Source of the DNA: Bathymodiolus brooksi
Taxonomy: Eukaryota; Mollusca; Bivalvia; Mytilida; Modiolidae
Length of the DNA: 64,000 nucleotides
Direction of reading: 5' to 3'
Assembly: GCA_963680875.1 (NCBI GenBank)
Contig: OY804590.1
Span: forward strand, 22,010,640-22,074,639
Of the stretch, positions 45,080 to 55,216 are shown one piece after another; the stretch's first letter is position 1, and each line of letters begins with the position of its first letter. Both the position numbers and the translations under genes were made by a program. The notes below the pieces were generated by a model, which saw nothing but the letters and a program-made list of their open reading frames with translations, was not told the origin of the DNA and did no database searches.

Positions 45080-46759
45080 GAGAGCAGACTCGATAATGGC
45101 GTCATTTCAATTAATTTGTCACGTACATTTTTTACCGGAATCGGACACGTTTTAGAATACATCGACCAAGTGTTGAAAATTCACTCGTTTTAATCGTTGC
45201 GAGCGTCAAATATAACCGAAGAAGCGAGAAAAACATAGAACATTGTTTCTTTTATATAAATTTGAGGCCCCGTGCTTGAACTTCTTGTAACAAAGGAGTA
45301 ATGCAGAAATTAAAACGACACGGAAATGGCGGAAGTTGTTTCAAAAAACACGAAAAATTAAAAATTAAAATATTTGCCGAAAGGGTGATGGAAAATCATA
45401 TATATAGTTCCATAGATTTCTATATTAGTATTTCAAAGAAACATTTTCTGTAATTAAACATACAATAGAACTTTTTTCTGTCAGATGGATCGTGTCACAT
45501 TTTGGTTGGATTCAAGGGAGATAACTAGAATCATCACATACTCCGTAATTTTTAACATTCTATTTATAGAACGAGTGTAAGTAAATGCGTTTTCTCAATA
45601 AAACAAATATTATTTTGTATTAAAAATGTTGAAATTAGTCAGAATAATTGTTTATTATATCTACAGCTATTGAATTGATCAAATATAATTTAACAGATGA
45701 GTCCAAATTTGAGATTTTATGGAACCACAACAGTATTAAGTAAGGGGCAATTATATTACTGTAAAAGTAATCCTGGTAAGCTGACTTTTCGGTCGAAATA
45801 CATGTGAAGTTGTTCCATGAAGGTATAACAAAACAAGAATCAACTGTAATGGTCTACTAAATTTATCGAATGAACTTGAGAAAAAAAAAACAGTCATATT
45901 TTCATATGCAATGGTATCCCCGTGGAACCAGTAATGACGCACCTAAGCAGATAATTGTTTATTACCGTTTGACGATAGATTGTTGTTTTAAAATTTCTGC
46001 ATAAAAATAAAGAATTTATTCTTTTCTATCGATTTAATTTGCAATATGATTAATAATTATTTTGTTTTCATGCCATTTTCAACGTTTTCTTGGTACACAA
46101 GTAATGTGTTTACATTTTGTTCAGGGACCGAAAATGACGCACTCCTATTCTATCAATATATTATCAATACAGCTTACCTTGCTAATCGAAAAATGCTTCC
46201 ATTCGAAACCACTGTCTTTTTACGAATGTCCAAAGTTGTAAAATCCAAACAACATCCAAATTAACAACTTAAATGTCAAATCCAACAGCACTGTCCATAA
46301 TGAACGTCCATTTTTTTTTTTGTAAGTTACAGTATGGTGAAATCTATTAATTCAATATTTTAGACATGTTTAACATGATATATTTTAGATACTGATCAGT
46401 GAAAAATGTCATAACTGTATTAAAATAATTTTCAGTTCTATTCATTAGTTCTTAATTGCTCCAAAGAAAAGATTTATTTAAACAGTTCTTAATTCCTGTT
46501 TGCAATAATTCGTTATATTCATTGAAAATCATATAAGCGATTGTCACACTTTGACAGTGAATATTTTTTTAGTATGGAATGCTCACCACATGACAGTTGA
46601 GTGACCTAATATGCCCAACCAGCCTGTCAGCAGACGGAAACTTTTGACAACACTTTGAAGGGTTTTAGGCCAATCGTGGGTCTATTTTAGTATACGATCT
46701 TTTGGACGTAAGGAAAAATGGCGGTTTTATATGGATAACAAAACTAGATGATTTCTAAC
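45080..46759. other. No confident feature
   Basis: A tgacgcac motif with flanking similarity occurs at 45933, 46133 and (reversed) 46886. Otherwise AT-rich without coding signal. Confidence 0.4.
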
Positions 46760-46862
46760 CTTGTTTATGGGTGATTTCCTCATGTTGTGGGATACAACAG
46801 CGAACACTGCCGTCAACGTGAAGAAACCTCAAACCTCTGAGGTCACAGGTTTTGCGGTTCAT
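46760..46862 (-). CDS. Possible first exon, unknown gene
   Basis: ATG at 46862 opens 34 codons plus one base: MNRKTCDLRGLRFLHVDGSV, RCCIPQHEEITHKQ, then a donor CAAG|GTTAGA (GT at 46758-46759). The Cys/His content looks protein-like. I found no second exon. It may be an exon or a chance frame. Confidence 0.25.
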
Positions 46863-47489
46863 AAATAAAACCTGAATGCATCTCGGTGCGTCATTTCTGG
46901 TCTGCGTCAAAATAGGTACCAGCACGATAAATCTTGGAATATTAAAAATTATTTTCAACTGTTTTTTAACATATAAGGCTATTCAAACACGTCCACCGGT
47001 TTTATTGGTGGATTCACCATACAAATCATGTATAGCGCCCCCTAGCAACCCACCACGAGCATGTTGATGTCAATGTACTTGATACAAGTGATACTTTTTT
47101 CAATGTAAATGATCTTATAAAAGACAAATGAAAGAAAATGATGATAATGAAAAAAATATAAAATTTTATCACATGCATAGTACATCCTCGTAATGACTCT
47201 TGAGCAGAACTCGTGTTATATTTTATAGATGTTTCTTTATAAAAAGGGGCGAGGGGTGTAATGTTTTTAACCTTTTGTTTTTAAACAAAAGCAGATCATA
47301 CTGTACTAAGATCCATTATTTGATAACTTTTTACAAAATAAAATTCACAAAAACTTCAACTAAATTTATTTATTAAAAATAATAAAACATGTGAATAAGA
47401 GGAGAAAACCGGATGGGGCTCTAATTTAAATTCTAACTGAAAATTTGCATCAGAATTTAAAATTAACTTTATTCTTTCTAGAAGATCCT

Positions 47490-48130
47490 TTCCCTTAAAT
47501 TAAATGGTCTTTCTTTGACTGTATACACTTTTGTCACAAAAGCAACATTCTAGTTGGGGTTTGAAATTTCTATATTTCTTGTAGTGATCAATAGAGAAAA
47601 AATTGATTAGATGTACATGCTTCGTTGTTATTCTGATCTAGCTAAATCTGAAAGAATGACTTGCATAAGTCAACATTAACTGATGTCGAATGGTCACCAT
47701 TTTTTTCACACATGTTCATGTGTTGCAAAAAGCATACAAGTTTTTTACTACAGTCATTATTTTCTGCATTAGCCACAGTATGGAGTGTAAATTCACATGG
47801 GTCAAATGACACATTACCATAGCTGTCAAAGTTTGCTGTTGTTAAATTTAAATCATGTGTTTCAAATGCACAGCTTGTATCTATGGCTTAATCATATTTT
47901 CTTTTGCTTGATGTTGCTTCTGTATCGTGGGACATTTCGAGTGATTTTCTAAATCAAGCCTCACACATTCTACAAATACAGTCATCATCTTTGAATGCAT
48001 ATGCATTTTTGACAAAAGTATAAAACAGTGGTTGATTTCGCCCCTGTGAGAGGTGCCAGTAGCACTTAGTCACATCTTCTCGTTTACAGTTTATGCAAGG
48101 GCTTGGTGGACTGGCTTCATGCACCCTGCA
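47490..48130 (-). pseudogene. Cys-rich protein relic, unrecognised
   Basis: After a good acceptor (GCCCTGCAG, about 48131) the minus strand reads one frame for about 170 codons broken by TGA and TAA stops: EASPPSPCINCKREDVTKCY, WHLSQGRNQPLFYTFVKNAY, KDDDCICRMCEA(stop)FRKSL, later FDPCEFTLHTVANAENNDCS, then (after another stop, in a shifted frame) LECCFCDKSVYSQ. CxxC, CxC and CxxC spacing suggests metal-binding fingers. Too short between stops to appear as one open frame. I cannot name the family. Probably an old gene of the surrounding mobile element. Confidence 0.5.
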
Positions 48131-48381
48131 GGGCTATCAAAATTTTTCAAATGTACCAGTACTTCACTATTTACAGGCAGTACTTTTTCTTAAAAATTGA
48201 ACATTTTTCATGAATATCTTATACAGCATGTGGCCAAAAATATTGCCACATGTAAAAAAAAAATCCCTATATAATCAACCAAAACCATATTTTGAATTTT
48301 CAAAATATTATTGTGAAGTCATTTCTGGATAGATTTTAACAAATTTTACACCAAAACATTCAGAATTGTCTATATTTTGAC

Positions 48382-48568
48382 TGTTTATTTGCTCATTATG
48401 TTTATATGAGTGGTTTTTATTTGTACATAATTTAAATATAACAAATAAAAATTGACTTTGATTTTCCTATATATTTCAACTAAAAATAAAACCTAAAAAT
48501 TAACAACCTGGTTAAATTATCTACAAATAAAAACCACTCAGTCATATAAACAAATGAGCAAATAAACA
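48382..48568. mobile_element. Foldback MITE
   Basis: Arms tgtttatttgctcatt...gtggtttttatttgta and reverse complement around an AT-rich centre, about 55 nt each. Confidence 0.65.
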
Positions 48569-50030
48569 TGCTGTACAACATTCTTTGAAATTAGGAGGTA
48601 CCAATTACCATTTTAAGTGGGTACCTGGTACCGTCCCTTACTAAAACTAAAAGGCCTGCACCCGTTGACAGTTTTACTTTGGTGGCATATTTCAGAAAAG
48701 GGGGGTGCATATAACCAAGTTCGGGTTGTAGTTAAGAACCCACGAGATTGACAGAATGGGATAAATGCATCGAATTTCTAGACAATTTGCATTGTACATC
48801 AAAACAGTGTGTTTTACCTCACATGCCTACCGTTATTCCATTGTTTACATGTGTAAATATTGATTGTACGAGTAAAATGGGAGGAGCAAATTGTTCAACC
48901 TTGACTCTGTTTGGGTGACGTTGGAATATGGACTATTTTTCTTAAACTGTTACGAGTGATGTAAATTCCCTTTTACCCGATGAAGTGTAGATATTATTCT
49001 GTCCAAGGAACCAGTTTTTTAATTTTTCCCTCCACGGGAACTTTATTCTGTCAGATGCAAAAAGTGTAAACATACGCGTCAAAAAAAATTACGATTTTCC
49101 GAGGTAAAGAAAAAAACCGTTATTTTTACATTCATCGCAGACCGATTTTATACCAGACTGAAAATCATGACCATTAATAAATATAAATGTGATTTTTAAT
49201 CATATTTCAATCATTTTCATTGGTTTAATAGAACAAAAACGTAGTTTTCCAAGTATGTATAATTGTTTGGGTTTGTGAAGCGCCATCTAGCGGAAAATTT
49301 TACGATTATCTCCCTTGGATTTTTAAATATTCCACGGACCTGAAAATTAGAATTTTTGCGAGTCTGCTCTTCAACTGAACACTAATATAGTTATTCCCCA
49401 ATATTTGTGTTTGTTTTACCGGAGCTACATTAGATGGTGGAGAACCTAATATTGTGTTATTGATTGAGCGACGTGATGGATTGACCGGTATAATAATCAG
49501 TGGCGTAGCTAGCCTTTTTTGCAGTGCAAGCAACCAAACCTGGAAGAGGGGGTCTGGAAATTTTTGTTTGACTAGATGCAAAATGGTGCGTTCTGAGGTG
49601 TTTTCATTGGTAAATTGAATACATAAGCAACACATTGATTTCATGATTTTGTTAGACAGAATTTACTTAGAATTGCCCAAAATCTGTTCTTCGTGTCTTA
49701 ACAGACACGAACTTCTCAATAACTTTGTCTAAATCCACACGTCTGAAATCGCGATGGATATGCATTATGCTAGCGATGACAACCTATCGTTATTCATTGT
49801 TGATCGTACATATGACATCGGCGCCTTATCAGATTATAGGTTACTGTTTTAATAAATTCTAATTTTTCGGGTATTAATTTGTTAGGCATATCGTTTCTTT
49901 TGTGTGTTGACCATGTTGACAGTATTTCTGCCACTTCATAAATTATACTTGAATGCATATAGATTAGGACTAGAAGATTGCTCTAAACTACCCAGGAGGC
50001 AGGACGGAAAAAAAATATAAATTAATTAAT
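48569..50030. other. No confident gene
   Basis: 49495-49560 has agtggcgtagctag, a common start of invertebrate repeats. The minus-strand frame at 49306-49644 crosses that repeat and the element end at 49433, so I do not take it as a gene. Confidence 0.45.
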
Positions 50031-50118
50031 GTCATCCTCGGAAACCCAGGGATGCCTCGGTCGCATACTCCATCACCATGATGGAAGAGTACGCGACGGA
50101 GACACCCCTGGATTTCTC
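50031..50118. repeat. Imperfect inverted repeat (foldback)
   Basis: cctcggaaacccagggatg and gcatactccatca pair with the following half (tgatggaagagtacgc, cacccctggatttctcagg). Confidence 0.65.
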
Positions 50119-50159
50119 AGGATGGTTACATGTATATGATTCGTTATATTACTGTGTAC

Positions 50160-50481
50160 CTTGCCGGGAAGTCAAAATCATTCACATCTTTCCAGTTGGC
50201 TGTTAATAATTGCATCTTAACATCTGTCATCTGCAATATGGAATCTTGCAGACTTGATATATCTGGCCCTTCTGGGTACGGAGGGACGCTGTCTTTGCTA
50301 GTTATGGTCGAAACTGAGCTTGCATGTTCACTGTCATCAATTCTTTCTGGTAAAGACTCTTTGGAAGTAGGTTCTTCTGTTGAAGCAATTTTGTCTGAAG
50401 AATCTTTCATTCTGTTGAAACAGGTTTAGTGAAGAAATTGTCAATTGTTTTCCATTTAGCCTTTTCACGTTTCGAGGTCAT
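50160..50481 (-). pseudogene. Possible hAT/ZMYM-type transposase N-terminal exon
   Basis: ATG at 50481 gives MTSKREKAKWKTIDNFFTKP-VSTE, the Lys-rich start plus 'TIDxFF' motif common at the N-terminus of hAT-type (TTF/ZMYM1-like) transposase proteins. A one-base frameshift follows, then an acidic Ser/Thr-rich stretch with PYPEGPDISSLQDSIL and MQLLTANWKDVNDFDFPAR to a donor GGCAAG|GTACAC (GT at 50158-50159). No transposase core lies nearby on the left. Family call rests on short motifs. Confidence 0.35.
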
Positions 50482-50542
50482 GTTGTCATTCAACGCCGGA
50501 AAGGTTACGTACATGTATATATACCAGAAACGATGACGAATG

Positions 50543-51352
50543 TAACTCATACTAATGTGGGTCTGAAAGGGGTCTAAGCGTGATACGTGAATGGCCTTTT
50601 TTCGGAAGCGTGACACGTGAAAAACGGAAAATATGGACGTGAAAACGTGATCTCTAGTGCAATGTGATCCGTGAAAAATCATTATTCTGTACGTGAATGC
50701 GTGAAAATCTAACTTACTTTTAAGCGTGAAGACGAAACACAAGCACGTCTGGTGTATTCATTAGCTGCGGAACCGTAGCCCTTATGGTCCTTGGCCAGTT
50801 TTCTGATATTTGCGGACCTATAAGGGCTACGGTTCCGCAGCTAGTGTATTCATATGCTCAGGAAGAGTGAGCGATATCTACCACCATGGCCGTAGCGCTA
50901 TGGAGGCAAATGCCTCACTTGAAACGGCAAGTGTAACCTTTTGAAAGCAAATAAAATCTTTTTTTTTTCAAAAAATTTCTAAATTTACCCCCTTTGCCTC
51001 ACTTTATTCAGACCCGGCCTACGGCCGTGACCACTCTTATATAGTCAACAACATTCAAATCGTAATATAATCGGTGAAATTAGTCACAATCTGGAAGCTA
51101 TGAGGAACCGCCATATAACTAAACAACAAAAACCAACTAGAAAACTACACAGATGTCATACAGATGTCACAATAAGGTCTTCCACATATATAACTGACAC
51201 CAAGAAGTCCCTGACAATAAACGGTAATCAATCCATACAGATAAGCGTGAAACGTGAAATATCCAAATATCTAAGCGTGAAGCGTGATTTTGCCAAATTT
51301 TAAGCGTGATTGCGTGATTGGTACCCCAACCCCTTTAGGACCCCCACTAATG
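50543..51352. mobile_element. Repeat rich in 'aagcgtga/acgtga' with inverted ends
   Basis: Left actaatgtgggtctgaaaggg and right ccctttaggacccccactaat are inverted. aagcgtga and acgtgaaa motifs recur inside both flanks (50578-50735 and 51245-51320). It holds the MITE at 50762-50843 and further insert sequence at about 50860-51040 (with ggccgtagcgc / ggcctacggccgtg). Confidence 0.5.
50762..50843. mobile_element. 82-bp foldback MITE with 10-bp target duplication
   Basis: Inverted arms tagctgcggaaccgtagccc and reverse complement. GTGTATTCAT flanks both sides (50752-50761 and 50844-50853). The duplication length suggests a MULE-type mover. Confidence 0.8.
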
Positions 51353-51439
51353 ATACGGCCGTAACGTCATTTTAATAAAATTTGAAATGCCGTAATTTCC
51401 ATGTCATTGAATTTTCACAAAAAACCACAACGAGACTTT

Positions 51440-52330
51440 GTTTGTTTTTGTTTTTGTTTTTTTTTTAAATCATAATATAGTTTATTCAAAATCTCTTGTT
51501 TACAATAACTTTAATGGCCCAGGAGTGAACATTAAGGGTCCCTGTTTTACATAAATCTCACTTGTCCAGGGGTAGCAAGTGAAAATAAAAATAAAACATA
51601 TTTCATATTCATTTGTTTTTACATTTCATTATAATATACACAATTAGACGATACAATTATTACCATGCATTAGCTTTATGTTAATAAATAATAAATACTC
51701 ATATGTTATTCCGAAAAAGTTCTAATTTGTTTTTATCATTTTCATTAATATGCGAAGTTTATAATGTGCATTGTAAATGTTTTTTAAAATTATTTTTCCA
51801 AGTGTTGAAAATTGTTTGATCTCCAATTCGAGATTGGTTATATTTCACCTTATTACGTATTTTCCATATTTCCCACTTTGAGATAAATATTACGATATTA
51901 AAAATGACGTCTAAATCCTCACCCCCATATAGCCCCAACATAATATTTAATTCATTGATTTCTATATTAGCTGTTAATCCAGATCTGTTAAATATTGCTT
52001 CTATTTCTTTTATAATTTTTTTCACAGAAGGACATTTAAAAAATAGATGCTGCATCGTTTCATCGTTGTCTCTTATTTGGCAGAGATGGCATCTTCCGTT
52101 TGACAAATTCATTTTTTTCAATTTATGTTCTGTATAATTTATATTATGGAGACATTTCCACTGGAATTCTTTTACCTTATTAGTAACTTTGATTTTCTTT
52201 AATTTTGTCCAAATTTGTGTCCAATCAATATTACCCCCGTAATGTTCTTCCCACTTAATCTGACATTTTGGTTTTATATTATGTATAAAGATATTTTTAT
52301 TTTTATTATTCCTTATTTTTTTTTTTTTTT
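51440..52330 (-). pseudogene. LINE E, 3' fragment
   Basis: Minus strand: WEEHYGGNIDWTQIWTKLKK, KVKEFQWKCLHNINYTEHKL, then the zinc finger CHLCQIRDNDETMQHLFFKC and a helical C-terminus ending about 51759. A 3' untranslated region with an AATAAA signal (51481-51486) and an A-rich tail (AAAAACAAAAACAAAC) follows. The finger form resembles the zf-RVT domain of L1/Tx1-type LINEs, different from LINE A-D. 5'-truncated near the poly-T run at 52318. Confidence 0.75.
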
Positions 52331-52500
52331 TTTTTTGCTCTTTATTTTTTTTTCAGCACGCCGATGTGCACGCAACTGCGTGTTGGCGTATAGGGAGCTA
52401 CGCGCCTGATAATAATTAACATTTTATGATGGCTTGGGATTGACTCTTTTGAAGTTACCTCCCTTGGACTAGTAATCGAACCGCATTAACATCATCAAAA

Positions 52501-52923
52501 ATGGCAGAGGCCTGTGACTACAGTGATCATTCAGAGTCCGTAAACGCGATTGATTCAGCTAGAAAACACAAACCTTACCAGAAAATACAAGGTACAACTG
52601 ATCCAGCTGTTGAGGATTTACGGAAACAAATTAAAAATTTAACAGAAATTGAAACAAAACAAGAAAAACCTTCCGCTTCAGTTTCAGCTTCCTCACAATC
52701 AGATATTGACGTTTTGAGAGCACAGGTCAAAACATTGACAGATTTAGTGCTCTCTAGAAATGACAATAAAAAACCTGCACCTCCTCAATTTGACAAGAAA
52801 ATCGAATGTTTTCATTGCAAAGGTCTGGGACATACCCGTAAGCACTGTAACTGGATTGGTGTTGGTAATGATTTCATTGCCAACCATACTGTCTTGAAAC
52901 GTTATGTATTTCATCAGGATTAA
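52501..52923 (+). CDS. Gag-like zinc-knuckle protein
   Basis: 140 codons from ATG (52501, context aaaaATGGCAG) to TAA. Starts MAEACDYSDHSESVNAIDSA. A coiled-coil-like middle has two related segments (DLRKQIKNLTE and LRAQVKTLTDL). A CCHC knuckle CFHCKGLGHTRKHC lies near residues 101-114, followed by VGNDFIANH. It resembles the knuckle end of an LTR-retrotransposon gag, but no protease, RT or LTR is beside it. It is uninterrupted, so either a recent fragment or a small gag-derived gene. Confidence 0.5.
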   Translation: MAEACDYSDHSESVNAIDSARKHKPYQKIQGTTDPAVEDLRKQIKNLTEIETKQEKPSASVSASSQSDIDVLRAQVKTLTDLVLSRNDNKKPAPPQFDKKIECFHCKGLGHTRKHCNWIGVGNDFIANHTVLKRYVFHQD

Positions 52924-52989
52924 AATTTATTACCGAGCTATACATGCAGAAATGTTCATTTGTTTATTTAGCAATAGTGTGTTTCATGA

Positions 52990-53953
52990 CACAGGCTACG
53001 AATACGACGGAAACGTATTCGTAGCCTGGGTTCTACAAGTTAGACGGGCGGAAGTTGTGACTAAATGATCAACCGGTTTCCCGACATGGACACCTATTTT
53101 ACGGAAATTAATCACGTATTGCTAGTATCTAGAGGCTACGAATACGACGGATTTTTGTTTTCTTAAATATATTGTTTTTAGACATTTATTACTGTGATAC
53201 TATAAAGTTTAAAGAAAAAAATATACATAGATATTTATAATTTAAGAATTATCATATACAATTTAAAATTTCAAGTAAGACAATAGGTAAATACAATGTA
53301 AGATAATTGTGTGCATTTGACTGCATTCCCTCTACCCACTCGGATCTGATAGGATGCCAGTTGTCATTGAAAAACCTTATAACAGACTCCAAATTTGTCA
53401 GCTTCAGCTCTTCATATATCTCAAAGTAACTTCCATGTTTTTATATTTGGACCCTGTACCAAGCTTCCTTGAGCTACGCTTATAAAGTTGGACGTAGTTA
53501 TCCTGCTGGAATTCTTTTAGGGCACACTCTAAATCTGTTAAAGATTTATACTTTGCTCCAACACGGAGCGCACTACCATCGTCGTCCATTTTGAAAATAA
53601 TTAGTGTTGGGAAGTGTGAGTTGTACTCTGAGAAGTTCTCATACCAGTGAAATCTATGGGCTTAATCGTGTATTGTAAGACTAGCTTTTCAATGCATCAG
53701 ATTGTATTGGAATAAAAATATAAACTACAAACAGAAAATTATATAAAAAATTCATAAATTGTCATTTAATGAAATAAAAAACATTATATTTAAGAAAACA
53801 AAAATCCGTCGTATTCGTAGCCTCTACGTGATTAATTTCCGTAAAATAGGTGTCCATGTCCGGAAACCGGTTGATCATTTAGTCACAACTTCCGCCCGTC
53901 GTACTTATAGAACCCATGCTACGAATACGTTTCCGTCGTATTCGTAGCCTGTG
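52990..53953. mobile_element. Foldback element with hairpin-in-TIR ends
   Basis: Inverted repeats of about 160 nt (52990-53152 and 53796-53953) start CACAGGCTACGAATACGACG. Each arm holds its own small hairpin (gctacgaatacg...cgtattcgtagc) and a further copy of the motif at its inner end. No clear target duplication. The interior carries a short ZSWIM-like frame. Confidence 0.75.
53404..53589 (-). CDS. ZSWIM/FAR1-like N-terminal fragment
   Basis: ATG at 53589: MDDDGSALRVGAKYKSLTDL, ECALKEFQQDNYVQLYKRSS, then RKLGTGSKYKNMEVTLRY. The 'VGxxYxSLxxLExALxEFxxxN' form recalls the N-terminal segment of ZSWIM1/3-type proteins, which derive from Mutator-like transposases. Only 61 codons, with no downstream catalytic part. 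It lies between the inverted repeats of the element at 52990-53953. Confidence 0.45.
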   Translation of the reverse strand: MDDDGSALRVGAKYKSLTDLECALKEFQQDNYVQLYKRSSRKLGTGSKYKNMEVTLRYMKS

Positions 53954-54206
53954 CCTTCTTCTTATTTGGATTGAAACGACCATATGTTCTTATTTTGAAC
54001 TGGATATGTTTTGGTAATGATTACATTTCCAAACATCATTTCTTAGCTTAATATTGGAAGTGACATTACCACCTGTTAATTTTCTCTTTCCTTGACACAA
54101 CTTTTTTGTAAATATTCATGTTTTTGTTTTATATGTGATTTTGATGCTCTTCGTCCTGCACCACATCTCAAATTTTGCTATGCCATCCTTATAGGCTTGT
54201 TTGACA

Positions 54207-54426
54207 GTTATATTCCTAAATTCTGGTTGATGAAGTCACGGGTAAAATAATATAATTGTCCGGAATCGCTGGGGCGTTCCGGACAGTTCCGATATTTTTT
54301 ATTTTTTTTTTTTTTGGTGCGGGTAAGGAGCAGACATTGTAAATTTGGTAAAACTTGTCATCCAACATTAATATAGTTATTCCCCAATATGTGTGTTTGT
54401 TTGTTTTACCGAAGCTACATTAGAAT
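54207..54426. mobile_element. Short deleted copy of the 44900-49433 element
   Basis: 54207-54369 matches 44900-45075 and 54369-54426 matches 49383-49433. Confidence 0.65.
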
Positions 54427-54845
54427 CCCTTTAATCTTTCGATTTCCTTAGCTTGCACTCTATAGGTGTTGGGTCCGTTCTCCCTAAAACAAGTTAATTT
54501 TCAATGAGATGATGATGATATAGAAAAGTATTAATTTAAAGAAAAAATATGAGCTTTTGGAAATTAAATAAGTTCTTTCCAAGCAATTGTGAAGTATATT
54601 GTTTGAAATGTTTAATTGACAATTATTGATTTGGGATTATTGATCTCTTTATTTCCATTAATTTTGGTTTTGAAGCCACAAATACAAATTGTTGATATAG
54701 ACTGGTTGAAACCACTATAGGTCAATTATATAATAAAATTTGTCCCATTCCCATCCTCATTTATAGATGCATCGTTAAATTAACACTAAACAAAAGTTTA
54801 CAAAGGAACTAATTTATGCATAGCATGAGGCTATTTGTCCGTCTA

Positions 54846-55216
54846 AGGCCAAAAAAAATAATATGTGTGTTTACGGTCACCCGATCTACCCTAATTTTTG
54901 CTAGCGACCCTATGCATTTTTACACAGAATTCGGATAACCATTTTTGTTGTTTAACCAACAGCAATGTTTTATTTATTCAACTGCTAGCTTTTTGTCGAA
55001 ATTGAGAGCAAAGAAGGTAGAACAACTGCATAATTCGTCATTTTACCGGAAATTTCGAAAATGAAATACCGGAATCGGATTCCGGAACCGGGAACGACTA
55101 TTTCCGGTTTTGCCGATAATAATAAAAAAAAAAAAAAAAAATTAATGCCGACCGACCGACCGACCCTAGATTTTTTTGACATGTGTCAGTAAACACACAT
55201 ATACTTTTTTTGGCCT
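54846..55216. mobile_element. MITE with AGGCCAAAAAAA ends (uninterrupted)
   Basis: 371 bp, inverted ends AGGCCAAAAAAA and TTTTTTTGGCCT. The interior has the near-palindrome around ccggaatcggattccgg and a gaccgaccgacc run. Same family as 6037-7295. Flanked by TA. Confidence 0.75.

Larger units (their letters stand above)
44900..49433. mobile_element. Possible 4.5-kb element defined by a short deleted copy
   Basis: 44900-45075 and 49383-49433 occur joined side by side at 54207-54426 (~220 bp), so these may be the two ends of one element and the shorter copy a deletion derivative. An 11-nt inverted pair gagcagactcg/cgagtctgctc lies just inside both ends. No terminal inverted repeat or target duplication seen. 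The interior has a Cys-rich coding relic (47490-48130). Confidence 0.4.

Noticed and set aside
46121..46907. Transposon with tgacgcac inverted ends
   Set aside because: The ends match for under 20 bases, with no target duplication and a third copy in direct orientation at 45933.
49306..49644. 112-residue ORF
   Set aside because: Runs across an element end and a common repeat. No domain.
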